In this document: in pieces, positions 43,343-52,442 of the stretch
How positions within the stretch are numbered: position 1 is the stretch's first letter
How the letters are laid out: each line of letters starts with the position of its first letter
Source of the DNA: Thermomicrobiales bacterium
GTDB lineage: Bacteria; Chloroflexota; Chloroflexia; Thermomicrobiales; UBA6265
Assembly (NCBI GenBank): GCA_019637585.1
Contig: JAHBVL010000003.1
Location: forward strand, 153,827-217,826
Length of the DNA: 64,000 nt
Direction: 5' to 3'
Program-made: the position numbers and the translations under genes
The notes under the pieces: model-generated
Told to the model about the DNA's origin: nothing
What the model saw: only the letters and a program-made list of their open reading frames with translations
Databases searched by the model: none

Positions 43343-44223
43343 GCGTCGGCCGGCCGGTTGGCGCTGCGGGAGAAATCCCCCAGAAACCCGAGCGTCTCCA
43401 CCGGAAACGCCGGATACGAACCAAAGACCTTGACCATTTCACAGAGGTCGGTCAGCTCGGCGATAGCCCGGGCCACCGGTTCGTCCTGATGGTGACCGAG
43501 AAAGTCGAGCAGGAAGACATATTCGAAGAGCCAGAGCTTGGTCGGGCGGCTCTCCAGTTTGGTCAACTGAATTCCGGCGCGGGCAAACGGCTCCAGCACC
43601 GCCGCCAGGATACCGGGGATGTTCTTTTTCACGGTGAAGCAGAGCGACGTCTTGTCTCTGCCGGTCGGCGGTCTGTCCTCCGCGGCAAGCACCACAAAGC
43701 GGGTGACATTGGTGTGCACATCCTGGATGTCGCTCGCCAGCACCTGCCCGCCGTAGAGCGCCGCGGCCCGGCCAGGACCGATGGCGGCTTTGGTCAGGTC
43801 GGTGCTCGTCGCCACCTCCTCGACCGCTCCCGCCGTGCTCAGCGACGCGATCTGCGCTGCATTGGGCAGACACTGTTCGAGGAACTTCCGGCATTGACCG
43901 AGTCCCTGCGGGTGCGACATGACCGTCGTGATCTGACTCAGCTCAGCGCCGGGCGCCGTGACCAGAAAATGCCGGACCGGCACCATCACCTCCGCGCTGA
44001 TCTTCAGCGGCGTCTGGTGGATGAGGAGATCGAGCGTGACGGCGATAGCGCCCTCGATCGAGTTCTCGATCGGCAGCACGGCTTCCGTACAGAGACCTGT
44101 TTCCACAGCCTCCGTCAACGCCGGTATCGAGGCGAACGGTGTCCGCGACGAGTTTTCCCCGCCATGCAGAATCGCCGCATCTTCGCTGAATGTGCCCCGT
44201 GGTCCCAAAAAAGCGATCGACAT
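43339..44223 (-). CDS. pheA: Prephenate dehydratase with ACT domain
   Basis: A 294-residue enzyme converting prephenate to phenylpyruvate for phenylalanine. IAFLGPRGTFSEDAAILHGG starts the catalytic domain. EAVLPIENSIEGAIAVTLDL and MSHPQGLGQCRKFLEQCLPN, then STAGAVEEVA, give the active-site region. The C-terminal ACT domain (KKNIPGILAAVLEPFARAGI, LTKLESRPTKLWLFEYVFLL) binds phenylalanine for feedback inhibition in the family, with ESRP intact. AAGGAGCG precedes ATG 44223. No chorismate mutase domain is fused. Confidence 0.94.
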   Translation of the reverse strand: MSIAFLGPRGTFSEDAAILHGGENSSRTPFASIPALTEAVETGLCTEAVLPIENSIEGAIAVTLDLLIHQTPLKISAEVMVPVRHFLVTAPGAELSQITTVMSHPQGLGQCRKFLEQCLPNAAQIASLSTAGAVEEVATSTDLTKAAIGPGRAAALYGGQVLASDIQDVHTNVTRFVVLAAEDRPPTGRDKTSLCFTVKKNIPGILAAVLEPFARAGIQLTKLESRPTKLWLFEYVFLLDFLGHHQDEPVARAIAELTDLCEMVKVFGSYPAFPVETLGFLGDFSRSANRPADA

Positions 44224-44294
44224 CAGATCACGCTCCTTCGCGGCGTACCGTACAGCCGGTGCGCCAGTGCCGTCCAATGTCTGTGTTGCGCCCC

Positions 44295-44300
44295 TATACT
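44295..44300 (+). promoter_or_regulatory. TATACT box just upstream of thpR
   Basis: TATACT ends six bases before ATG 44307, with no ribosome site between, so the mRNA is likely leaderless. There is no clear -35 box. This matches the pattern at the Cop-fusion gene. Confidence 0.4.
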
Positions 44301-44306
44301 CCCGGA

Positions 44307-44957
44307 ATGAGCAAACGTCCCAAGCGCGCAACCCGCCCAGCCGAATCACCACCCGTCGCTGTCAATCGAGAAGAGTGGCGGCTCTTCGTGGCGATCCCGC
44401 TGCCGGCCGAGGTGACATCCCTTCTAAGTTCGTTGCAACAGACGCCTGCGATCGCCGGTCTCCCCCTCCGAATGGTCGATCCGGGTATCGCCCACCTCAC
44501 ACTCAGTTTTCTCGGCGATACGGCGCCCGAACGCGCTGAGTTGCTTTCGATGTCGTTGCAGCCAACGCTCAGCCAGCAACGCACCTGCAGACTGCGGACC
44601 GCGAATCTTGGCGTGTTCCCCAACGAACGCAAACCCCGGGTGCTCTGGATCGGTCTGGCCGGCCAGACCGATGGCCTGATCTCGATCCACCGCACGTTGA
44701 CAGCGTCGCTGCAGAAACTCGGATTCGCTGTCGAGGATGGTCCCTTCCAGCCCCACATCACCATCGGCCGGGTGCGCGACGGCTCTTTTCCCAATCTCCC
44801 ATCCGACATCAAGGCGGTCTTCGGAGACGCCGAGATCAGGCGCCTGCTGTCCGATCCGGTCACATTCGACGTCCGGGACGTGCACCTCATTCGCAGCCAC
44901 CTGGAAAAGAGCGGTCCCCGATACGAGACCTTGCGGGTGGCGAAGTTGAAGCCCTAG
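44307..44957 (+). CDS. thpR: RNA 2',3'-cyclic phosphodiesterase (2H family)
   Basis: A 216-residue 2H phosphoesterase. The two catalytic motifs are HLTLSFLGD (about 68-76) and PHITIGRVRDG (about 148-158). EEWRLFVAIPLPAEVTSLLS is the usual start of the domain, after a ~25-residue basic extension. The enzyme opens 2',3'-cyclic phosphate ends in RNA; its biological role in bacteria is unclear. No ribosome site precedes the ATG, and a TATACT box lies six bases upstream, so a leaderless transcript is likely. It diverges from pheA. Confidence 0.9.
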   Translation: MSKRPKRATRPAESPPVAVNREEWRLFVAIPLPAEVTSLLSSLQQTPAIAGLPLRMVDPGIAHLTLSFLGDTAPERAELLSMSLQPTLSQQRTCRLRTANLGVFPNERKPRVLWIGLAGQTDGLISIHRTLTASLQKLGFAVEDGPFQPHITIGRVRDGSFPNLPSDIKAVFGDAEIRRLLSDPVTFDVRDVHLIRSHLEKSGPRYETLRVAKLKP

Positions 44958-44983
44958 CCAGCAACGCGATATGAAACGACATC

Positions 44984-45088
44984 GTCATCCCGAGCGCAGC
45001 CGAGGGACCTCCTGCCGCAGCAGTTCTCAGGGAGACGACGGTCGTGGCAGAACGCGGCGGTGAGATTCTTCACTTCGTTCAGAATGAC
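44984..45088. repeat. GTCATCC dispersed repeat, copy 3
   Basis: From GTCATCCCGAGCGCAGCCGA to CACTTCGTTCAGAATGAC. The interior CTCCTGCCGCAGCAG and GGGAGACGA agree closely with copy 1. It lies between thpR and prfA, which point the same way. Confidence 0.8.
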
Positions 45089-45254
45089 GCGTGAGTGGTG
45101 CCGCGTAGTCTCGCCATTCATGGCGATTTCCCCCACATCCGCTCGAGATCGAGGGATTCACGGGCCGCGTGCAGTAATATGGAGAGTCGCCCGGCGAGCA
45201 TGTCGCCGCCGCACGCCCGACTCGACTGATCGATACGACTGATACGACACACCC

Positions 45255-46352
45255 ATGAGCAAGCTTGTCCAGACACTGACCGAAATCGACCGCCGCTACC
45301 AGGAGCTCGACGAGCTGCTGGCCGATCCGGCCAATGCCACCGATCCCACCAAGCTGCAGGAAATCGGTCGCGAACGAGCCGAGCTTCAGGATGTCGTCGA
45401 CGCCTTTTCCTCCTATCGCAGCACGGAGGCCGCGCTGGAGGAAACCGAGATCCTGGCCCAGGAGGACGATCCTGAGCTGGCCGCGATGGCCGAAGACGAG
45501 ATCCGCACCTTGAAGAGCCGCCGGGATGAGCTCCTCAACCAGATCAAAACACTCCTCGTGCCCAAGGACCCCAACGACCAGAAAAACGTCATCGTCGAGG
45601 TCAGGGCCGGCACCGGTGGAGACGAAGCGGCGCTTTTCGCCGCCGATCTCTTCCGCATGTACACCCGCTATGCCGAACGGCGTCGCTGGAAAACCGAAAT
45701 CCTCTCCGCGACCGATACCGACGGCGGCGGCTTCCGGGAGGTGATCTTCGAGGTCTCCGGCAAGGGCGCCTACAGTCATCTTCGCTATGAAAGCGGTGTG
45801 CATCGCGTGCAGCGCGTGCCAGTCACCGAGAGTCAGGGGCGCATTCACACCTCGACGGCCAGCGTCGCGGTGCTTCCGGAAGCCGAAGAGGTCGACATCA
45901 AGATCGACGATGCCGATCTGCGCATCGACGTCTACCGTTCGACCGGTCATGGCGGACAAAGCGTCAACACGACTGACTCGGCAGTTCGCATCACGCACCT
46001 GCCGACCGGTCTCGTGGTCACCTGCCAGGACGAGAAGAGCCAGCTGAAGAACAAGCTGAAAGCGATGACCATTCTCCGGTCGCGCCTGTTCGACCAGGAA
46101 CAGGAACGGCTCGCGGCGGAGCGGGGCGACGCGCGACGGTCGCAGATCGGCTCGGCGGCCCGCAGCGAGAAAATCCGCACCTACAACTTCCCTCAGGACC
46201 GCGTCTCCGATCACCGGATCAAGGTCAACCTGAGCAATATTCCCGGCATTCTGGATGGCCAGATCGATCACCTGATCAACGAGCTGCGCGCGGCCGATGA
46301 GGCGCAACGGCTTGCCGATGCTGGTCTCGACGAAGCCGACACCGCCGCCTGA
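45255..46352 (+). CDS. prfA: Peptide chain release factor 1
   Basis: A 365-residue class I release factor for UAA and UAG. The codon-recognition tripeptide is PVT in [20 protein letters not shown] (PxT of RF1). The GGQ loop is [20 protein letters not shown], where the residue before GGQ is His. An acidic N-terminal domain ([20 protein letters not shown]) and the C-terminal [20 protein letters not shown] are as expected. The next gene, prmC, methylates the Gln of GGQ in this family, and it starts eight bases after the stop. Confidence 0.95.
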   Translation: MSKLVQTLTEIDRRYQELDELLADPANATDPTKLQEIGRERAELQDVVDAFSSYRSTEAALEETEILAQEDDPELAAMAEDEIRTLKSRRDELLNQIKTLLVPKDPNDQKNVIVEVRAGTGGDEAALFAADLFRMYTRYAERRRWKTEILSATDTDGGGFREVIFEVSGKGAYSHLRYESGVHRVQRVPVTESQGRIHTSTASVAVLPEAEEVDIKIDDADLRIDVYRSTGHGGQSVNTTDSAVRITHLPTGLVVTCQDEKSQLKNKLKAMTILRSRLFDQEQERLAAERGDARRSQIGSAARSEKIRTYNFPQDRVSDHRIKVNLSNIPGILDGQIDHLINELRAADEAQRLADAGLDEADTAA

Positions 46353-46359
46353 TCGAGTC

Positions 46360-47229
46360 GTGACGCAGGAGACGGTCCGGTCCGCGCTGGCCTGGGGGGC
46401 CACGCGGCTTCGCCAGACGCCATCCTCAACGCCAAGGCTGGATGCCGAGCTCCTCCTCTCCCACGCGACGGATCGCACCCGCACGGCGCTGCTGGTCTGG
46501 CCCGATCACGCGCTGACATCTGACCAATCCGCCGAATTCTCCCGGCTCATTGAAGAGCGGGCATCCGGTGTGCCGGTGGCGTATCTCGTGGGAGAGCGGT
46601 CGTTCATGGAATTCGATCTGGCGGTCGGACCCGGAGCGCTCGTCCCTCGCCCGGAAACCGAGTTGCTCGTCGAGTGGAGCCGTCGCTTGCTGTCGGAGCG
46701 GAGCGGCGGCGTGGTCGTCGATGTTGGCACAGGTCTCGGCACAATCATCCTCGCCCTCGCCAGTCATCTGCCTTCAGGCGACTACGCCTTCATCGGTTCG
46801 GATCCTTCGCCCGATGCACTCGCGTGGGCCAGGCAGAACCGGACCTCCCTGAACTCGAACGCGACGGTGCATCTCGTCCAAGGCGATCTGCTCACATGGT
46901 TTGGTGGCAAAGCCACGCTCGTCACCGCCAACCTGCCCTATCTCCGTCCCGACCAGATCGACGGCAACTGGGAACTGGCGAACGAACCCCGTCTGGCGCT
47001 CGATGGCGGCGCACAGGGTCTCGAGCTCATCGAACGACTCGTGGTGTCGATGCCAACGAAACTGAAACGCCTGGGCGCACTGGCGCTGGAGATCGATCCC
47101 TCCCAATCGAAAGCGGTGGTCGAATTGCTCCAACGCCACCTGCCATGGTTGAATGCGGAGGTACACCAGGATCTGGCCGGTCTCGATCGATTCGTGACCG
47201 CTTCGCCCATCGCGGAGAACCAGCGATGA
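46360..47229 (+). CDS. prmC: Release factor glutamine methyltransferase
   Basis: A ~289-residue SAM-dependent enzyme that methylates the GGQ glutamine of release factors. LDAELLLSHATDRTRTALLV and VPVAYLVGERSFMEFDLAVG lead to LVPRPETELLVEW, a PrmC hallmark. SAM binding is VVDVGTGLGTIILALASHLP. The catalytic NPPY motif reads NLPY (VTANLPYLRPD), an uncommon but tolerated change. The start is uncertain: GTG 46360 keeps the gene off prfA, while ATG 46318 would overlap it. The ATGA overlap at its end couples it to the molybdoenzyme gene. Confidence 0.9.
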   Translation: MTQETVRSALAWGATRLRQTPSSTPRLDAELLLSHATDRTRTALLVWPDHALTSDQSAEFSRLIEERASGVPVAYLVGERSFMEFDLAVGPGALVPRPETELLVEWSRRLLSERSGGVVVDVGTGLGTIILALASHLPSGDYAFIGSDPSPDALAWARQNRTSLNSNATVHLVQGDLLTWFGGKATLVTANLPYLRPDQIDGNWELANEPRLALDGGAQGLELIERLVVSMPTKLKRLGALALEIDPSQSKAVVELLQRHLPWLNAEVHQDLAGLDRFVTASPIAENQR

Positions 47230-48245
47230 CCATTCCTGACAAAGACCCCCGTCTCACGCCATACGGAACTACCAATCTGGGCATGGACCTGGGGTTGATC
47301 GACTCGCTGATCGTCCCCAACGACCTCTTTTTCGTTCGCTCCAATGGCGCCATCCCCAACATCGACCGCGACTCATGGTCGCTGACCATCGACGGAGCGG
47401 TGAGCAATCCACTGACGATCGATTTCGCCACGCTCGCCGGGATGCCCTCGCGTACCCTCACCGCGTTTCTCGAATGCACCGGAAACGGCCGTACCCGTTT
47501 CGCGCCCGAAGCCGAGGGAACGCCATGGCTGAACGACGCAGCCGGCAACGCAGTTTGGAAAGGGGTGTCGCTCGCCTCCCTGCTCTGCCAGGTCTGTCTG
47601 CTGGATGAGGCCGTCGATGTGGTCTCCCAGGGAGCCGATCTTCCGGATATGCGGCGGGGACTGCCGTTGCAGGATGCGCTCGATCCCGATGTGCTGCTGG
47701 TCTACGAGATGAACGGTGAGCCGCTCCCTGCGGCGCATGGCGGACCAGTCCGTCTGCTCGTGCCAGGTTGGGCAGGCATCGCATCGACCAAATGGCTGAC
47801 TCGTCTGGAAGTCTGGGATAGACCATTCACTGGCGAATACCAGGGCAATCTCTACGTCGTCTACGACGAAAATGGCGATCCCGTTGCCCCGATCACCCGG
47901 ATGCCCGTCAAGTCCGTCATCCGGTCGCCCCGTGAAGGGGATCTGGTCGCGCCGGGCACCATGCGTGTCGACGGATTCGCCTGGTCCGGCTATGCAGCGA
48001 TCGATCGCGTGGAAGTGACCTCCGACGGCGGCGCGACATGGCAACCGGCTTCCATCACCGACTCGGCGGGTCCCCATTCCTGGTGCCGGTGGGAAGCATC
48101 CGTCTCGTTGCCCGCCGGGACACAGCAGCTCTCGGTCCGGGCCACCGATCAGCGTGGCATCCGGCAGCCATGGGAAGCTCGCTGGAACCAGAAGGGCTAC
48201 CAGATGAACGCCATTCACACGATCACCCTGCGGGTCGCGGAGTAA
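47226..48245 (+). CDS. Sulfite-oxidase-fold molybdoenzyme
   Basis: A 339-residue oxidoreductase of the sulfite oxidase family. LTAFLECTGNGRTRF contains the molybdenum-ligating Cys (about residue 84). VWKGVSLASLLCQVCLLDEA and MNGEPLPAAHGGPVRLLVPG, with GWAGIASTKWLTRLEVWDRP, complete the cofactor domain. The C-terminal dimerisation domain (VDGFAWSGYAAIDRVEVTSD) is present. There is no signal peptide, heme domain or Tat motif, so a cytoplasmic enzyme is expected, which is unusual. The Moco genes at 38-41 kb would serve it. The substrate may be sulfite or another oxyanion. Confidence 0.88.
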   Translation: MTIPDKDPRLTPYGTTNLGMDLGLIDSLIVPNDLFFVRSNGAIPNIDRDSWSLTIDGAVSNPLTIDFATLAGMPSRTLTAFLECTGNGRTRFAPEAEGTPWLNDAAGNAVWKGVSLASLLCQVCLLDEAVDVVSQGADLPDMRRGLPLQDALDPDVLLVYEMNGEPLPAAHGGPVRLLVPGWAGIASTKWLTRLEVWDRPFTGEYQGNLYVVYDENGDPVAPITRMPVKSVIRSPREGDLVAPGTMRVDGFAWSGYAAIDRVEVTSDGGATWQPASITDSAGPHSWCRWEASVSLPAGTQQLSVRATDQRGIRQPWEARWNQKGYQMNAIHTITLRVAE

Positions 48246-48299
48246 CCCGCCTCATGGGGCAGATTCGATCACGAACTCAAAGGCCGGTGACCCGCACCA

Positions 48300-48500
48300 A
48301 CCCCAATCCCCTGACCCCTTGCCCCTCTGCGGAGGGGTAAGGGGAACAATCGTGGTCAACTGGGACTCCTCCTTCCCCTTCGCAAAGGGGAAGGAGGCTG
48401 GGAGGAAGGGGTTGGTCCGGGGCGACGACGCTTCGAATCCCGGACGGTTGCGCCATACCTACCCCTGTCAGCTCCGCAGAGGGGCAAGGGGCCGGGGGAT
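48300..48500. repeat. Cluster of G/C-rich hairpins
   Basis: Three related elements. 48315-48344 pairs CCCCTTGCCCCTC with GAGGGGTAAGGGG. 48368-48397 is a perfect 13-bp stem, CCTCCTTCCCCTT/AAGGGGAAGGAGG, with a CGCA loop. A partial third unit CAGAGGGGCAAGGGGCCGGG lies at about 48477. The gap 48246-48588 holds nothing else that I can support, apart from a GGACTACGGACCA tract (about 48512), also seen at 56144. Confidence 0.6.
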
Positions 48501-48588
48501 TGAGGTTGCTCCGGACTACGGACCACTGCCCCCAATCTGCTATGGTGCTGTTTGACGAAATCGGGTTACTCGCAACGGACGGATATAT

Positions 48589-49413
48589 ATGACAAATACA
48601 AACTGGCTTCAGGACTTGACGGGCAAACCACGCACAATCATCGGGATGGTCCACCTCCCGGCATTGCCGGGCACGCCGCTCTATGACACGGCGGGCGGTA
48701 TGCAGGCGATCCGGGACTGGGTGGCCCGCGATCTGGAGGCATTGCAGGCCGGCGGCATCCACGCGGTCATGTTCTGCAATGAAAACGACCGTCCCTATCG
48801 TCTCGATGCCGACATGGCGTCGGCCACCGCCATGGCCGATGTCGTGGCATCGGCCCGGGGAGAGCTCTCGGTGCCGTTCGGGGTCAATGTCCTCTGGGAC
48901 CCCAAAGCCACCCTGGCCGTCGCCGCTGCCACCGGCGCCTCGTTCTGCCGCGAGATCTTCACCGGCGCCTTTGCCGGCGATTTCGGGCTCTGGGTGCGAT
49001 CGGCGGGAGATGCGTTCCGCTATCGCCGGGAGATCGGCGCCGAATCGGTCAAGCTGATCTTCAACATCAATGCCGAGTTCGCCGCGCCGCTGGCCCCCCG
49101 GCCGATCGGTGAGGTAGCCAAATCGGTGGCCTTTTCCTCCGCACCTGACGCCATCTGCGTCTCCGGACCGATCACCAGCCAGCCTGCTGATGCGTCGAGT
49201 CTGGCCGAGGCGGTCGACGCCATCGACGGCACCGGCGTCCCTGTGCTGGTCAACACCGGCTTCAAAGTCACCAATGCAGCCGAGTTGCTGCAGTATGCGG
49301 ACGGCGCGATCGTCGGTTCGAGTCTCAAAGTCGACGGCATTACCTGGAACCGGGTCGACCGAGACCGCGTGGCCCAGTTGATGGCCGAAGTCGATCGGGT
49401 GACCGGCGCGTGA
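48589..49413 (+). CDS. BtpA/SgcQ-family protein
   Basis: A 274-residue TIM-barrel-like protein. TIIGMVHLPALPGTPLYDTA, LEALQAGGIHAVMFCNENDR and VPFGVNVLWDPKATLAVAAA match the BtpA/SgcQ family, first linked to photosystem I stability and to a sugar-catabolic operon (sgc). GVPVLVNTGFKVTNAAELLQ is like a phosphate-binding loop of a barrel. The natural reaction is unknown. It leads a five-gene cluster and its last codons overlap the FGGY kinase start (GTGA). Its leader has TATATATG just before the ATG with no clear ribosome site. Confidence 0.85.
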   Translation: MTNTNWLQDLTGKPRTIIGMVHLPALPGTPLYDTAGGMQAIRDWVARDLEALQAGGIHAVMFCNENDRPYRLDADMASATAMADVVASARGELSVPFGVNVLWDPKATLAVAAATGASFCREIFTGAFAGDFGLWVRSAGDAFRYRREIGAESVKLIFNINAEFAAPLAPRPIGEVAKSVAFSSAPDAICVSGPITSQPADASSLAEAVDAIDGTGVPVLVNTGFKVTNAAELLQYADGAIVGSSLKVDGITWNRVDRDRVAQLMAEVDRVTGA

Positions 49414-50915
49414 GTGAAACGCAGCTCATCGGCGTCGATATCGGCACCACCGGAGTCAAAGCGGCCCTGATCGACAATCAGGGCGCGCTGCTTTGTGACC
49501 ACACCGTTCCGCACGATCTGCATTCTCCCCACGCCGGATGGGCGGAGGAAGATCCGGCGGACTGGATCGCCGGGGCGGAAGCAGCATTGCGGGGTGTCAG
49601 CGCGCATCCGGCGTTCGATGCCGCATCGCTGGCCGGCATCGGCGTCAGCGGTATGGTCCCGGCGATGGTCATGCTCGACGGGGAGGGTCGCCCCGTCCGC
49701 CCCTCGATTCAGCAGAACGACGCTCGCGCCTTTGCCGAAGCGGATGAGCTCCGGCAGGAAATCGATCAGGACTCCCTCTTCGCCCGCACCGGCGGATTCA
49801 CCAACCAGCAGCACATCGCTCCACGACTTCGCTGGGTGCAACGGCACGAACCCGACGCATGGACGAAAACCACGACGCTCCTCGGGTCGTACGACTTCGT
49901 CACCGCCCATCTGACCGGCAAACCGCCGGCCAACTGCTCCCTGGAGATCAACTGGGCGATCGAAAGTGGTCTTTTCGACCTGCATACCGGTCGATGGGCG
50001 CCCGATCTTATGGCGGCGGTCGATCTGGACGAAGGCTACTTCCCGCCCGTTCGGCAGCCCGTCGAGATCGTTGGTGAGACAACCCAAGAGATCGCCGCTC
50101 GGACCGGATTACCCGCCGGCATCCCGGTGGTGGCCGGCAGCGCCGATCATGTCGCTTCCGCATTCGCCGCTGGACTGCGCGACGACGGCGACACGCTGAT
50201 CAAATTCGGAGGAGCGGGAGACATTCTCTACTGCTCATCGAACCTGATCACCGACCCGCGCCTCTTCATCGACGCCCACGACATCCCTGGCATGTATCTG
50301 TTGAACGGCTGCATGGCCGCCAGCGGCTCGCTGGTGAAGTGGCTGGTGCAGGACATCCTGGGCCGCGAACCGAACAAGGCGAACCTGATGGCGCTCGATG
50401 CCGAAGCGCTGGCCATTCCGGCTGGTTCCGACGGTGTGATCGTCCTCCCCTACTTCCTGGGCGAGAAAACGCCGATTCTCGATCCGCACGCCCGGGGCGT
50501 GATCTTCGGACTCGACCTCTCCCACCGGCCCGCTCACCTCTTTCGGGCCGTTCTGGAAGCGGTGATCTACGGATTTCGCCATCACGTCGACGTGCTCGAA
50601 TCGGCTGGACATCATCCCCGCCGCTATCTGGCGACCAACGGCGGCGTCAGCAGCCCGATCTGGCGACAGATTGCCGCCGACGTGCTTGGCGCGGATGTCA
50701 CCTCGTTTCAGGGACATCCAGGTTCGTCGCTGGGCGTCGCGTTTGTCGCCGGGATGGCCACCGGCGCGTTCGATGCATGGTCGGATATCGACCGTTTCCT
50801 CCAGAACCGTGTCGTCAACGAACCGAACCCGTCGCACCGGGCCATCTACGATCAGCGCTACGCCACCTATCGTGAGCTCTACGAGCGGCTTCGTGATCTC
50901 TTCCCTCGCGGGTGA
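49410..50915 (+). CDS. FGGY-family sugar kinase
   Basis: A 501-residue kinase. LIGVDIGTTGVKAALIDNQG (ATP lobe), GWAEEDPADWIAGAEAALRG, and GVSGMVPAMVMLDGEGRPVR with the substrate Asp region are typical. The C-terminal lobe shows VIVLPYFLGEKTPILDPHAR and YLATNGGVSSPIWRQIAADV. It differs clearly from the kinase at 26246 (for example QQNDARAFAEADEL instead of GIDTRATVEIEEL). The substrate is probably a sugar, polyol or sugar acid made or used by the neighbouring genes. Its GTG overlaps the btpA-like stop by four bases. Confidence 0.88.
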   Translation: MSETQLIGVDIGTTGVKAALIDNQGALLCDHTVPHDLHSPHAGWAEEDPADWIAGAEAALRGVSAHPAFDAASLAGIGVSGMVPAMVMLDGEGRPVRPSIQQNDARAFAEADELRQEIDQDSLFARTGGFTNQQHIAPRLRWVQRHEPDAWTKTTTLLGSYDFVTAHLTGKPPANCSLEINWAIESGLFDLHTGRWAPDLMAAVDLDEGYFPPVRQPVEIVGETTQEIAARTGLPAGIPVVAGSADHVASAFAAGLRDDGDTLIKFGGAGDILYCSSNLITDPRLFIDAHDIPGMYLLNGCMAASGSLVKWLVQDILGREPNKANLMALDAEALAIPAGSDGVIVLPYFLGEKTPILDPHARGVIFGLDLSHRPAHLFRAVLEAVIYGFRHHVDVLESAGHHPRRYLATNGGVSSPIWRQIAADVLGADVTSFQGHPGSSLGVAFVAGMATGAFDAWSDIDRFLQNRVVNEPNPSHRAIYDQRYATYRELYERLRDLFPRG

Positions 50916-51142
50916 TCCGTGGCTGCCCAGTCCCTGGGTAGCGGCGATCCCTTGTGGTCGGTCCTGAGCGAAGTCGAAGGATGGCCCGAAGGGCCATAAC
51001 CACCGCAATCCGCCGGCTTCTGCCGGATGGTTGCGGCCGGTTTTCAACCGGTGGTCTCGTGCTCCACCGATTCCCGACCGGCGCGAAAAAACCCGCGAGG
51101 CGATAATGTGGGAAGCGGTACATTCCGCCGGAAGGAGCAACC

Positions 51143-52420
51143 ATGCCCAACGAGTCAGCGTTCACGCTTGACACCTCAGCGATCAAGTTCGGTCCAGGCG
51201 TCACTCGGGAGGTCGGCGCCGATCTGGCCAATCTCGGACTCAAGCGCGTGCTGCTGGTGACCGACCAGCAATTGCGCGATGGCGTGGCCGTTCAAACGGC
51301 ACTCGAGTCGTGCCAAACCGCGGGACTCGAGGTCGAGATCTTCGACAACATCCGCGTCGAACCGACCGATGAATCGTGGGCCGAAGCGGTCGATGTGGCC
51401 AACGAAGGGAAGTTCGATGGTTTTCTGCCCGTTGGCGGCGGATCGGTCATCGACACGGCCAAAGCGGCCAACCTCTACAACTGCTATCCCGCCGATCTGC
51501 TGACCTATGTCAATGCGCCGATCGGTCGAGCCGAACCGGTGCCCGGCAAACTGAAACCCCTGATCGCGGTGCCGACCACCGCCGGAACCGGCAGCGAAAC
51601 GACCGGCGTGGCGGTATTCGACTACAAAGCGCTCAACGCCAAAACCGCGATCGCCAACCGGGCCCTGCGCCCGACGATGGGCATCCTCGACCCGATCAAC
51701 ACGCTGACGATGCCGGCGATGGTCACCGCCAGCTCAGCGCTCGACGTCCTCAGCCACGCCATCGAGTCCTTCACCGTCATCAGCTACACGTCCCGCCCGG
51801 CGCCCGATTCGCCAAAGTTGCGACCCTCCTACCAGGGTTCCAATCCGATCAGCGACATCTGGAGCTCGAAAGCGATGGAAATGGTCGCCAGCACGATCGT
51901 GACCGTCATCCAGGAACCGGACAATCTCGATGCGCGGGGCACGATGATGCTCGCCGCGGCCTATGCCGGCATCGGTTTCGGCAACGCCGGCGTCCATCTG
52001 CCGCACGGCATGTCCTATCCCATCTCGGGCAAGGTGAAAAGCTACATTCCCCCCGGCTACCCGGACGATCATCCGATGGTGCCGCATGGCATGTCGGTGA
52101 TTCTGACGGCGCCGGCCGTATTCCGCTGGACCGCGGAAGCGAACCCGGAGCGGCACCTCGAAGCGGCCCGGCTCCTTGGCGCGGAAACAGGGGACGTACC
52201 GCTGGAAATGGCGGGCGCGGTGCTCAGCCAGCGGCTCATCGAGATCATGAAACTGACTGGTATGCCCAATGGCCTGGCGGAGCTCGGATTCGGGGAAGCC
52301 GATCTCGATGCGCTGGTTGCCGGCACCACCCCGCAGCACCGCGTCACCAAACTCTCGCCCCGCCCCGCCAGCGATGACGATCTGAAAGAGCTCTTCCGCA
52401 GCTCGATGACCTATTGGTAG
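51143..52420 (+). CDS. Iron-dependent alcohol dehydrogenase, hydroxyacid-oxoacid transhydrogenase type
   Basis: A 425-residue group III metal-dependent dehydrogenase. GGGSVIDTAKAANLYNCYPA, PTTAGTGSETTGVAVFDYKA and SALDVLSHAIESFTVISYTS carry the iron-site and cofactor features, and NAGVHLPHGMSYPISGKVKS adds the further metal His residues. The close run of AYQGSNPISDIWSSKA-like sequence and the ending TPQHRVTKLSPRP match ADHFE1, the hydroxyacid-oxoacid transhydrogenase that oxidises 4-hydroxybutyrate with 2-oxoglutarate. A four-carbon or similar hydroxy acid is thus a plausible substrate. GAAGGAGC precedes the ATG. Confidence 0.88.
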   Translation: MPNESAFTLDTSAIKFGPGVTREVGADLANLGLKRVLLVTDQQLRDGVAVQTALESCQTAGLEVEIFDNIRVEPTDESWAEAVDVANEGKFDGFLPVGGGSVIDTAKAANLYNCYPADLLTYVNAPIGRAEPVPGKLKPLIAVPTTAGTGSETTGVAVFDYKALNAKTAIANRALRPTMGILDPINTLTMPAMVTASSALDVLSHAIESFTVISYTSRPAPDSPKLRPSYQGSNPISDIWSSKAMEMVASTIVTVIQEPDNLDARGTMMLAAAYAGIGFGNAGVHLPHGMSYPISGKVKSYIPPGYPDDHPMVPHGMSVILTAPAVFRWTAEANPERHLEAARLLGAETGDVPLEMAGAVLSQRLIEIMKLTGMPNGLAELGFGEADLDALVAGTTPQHRVTKLSPRPASDDDLKELFRSSMTYW

Positions 52421-52442
52421 TCAACAGGAGCAATTGCCAGCA

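Noticed and set aside
45027-46484. A 485-codon minus-strand frame opposite prfA
   Set aside because: It runs through prfA and the GTCATCC repeat copy 3. prfA has the PxT and GGQ motifs, so the minus frame is a shadow.
50916-51142. A gene in the gap between the FGGY kinase and the transhydrogenase
   Set aside because: It holds only repeat-like sequence (GTCCTGAGCGAAGTCGAAGG at 50960, and GGTTGCGGCCGGTTTTCAAC) and the ribosome site of the next gene.
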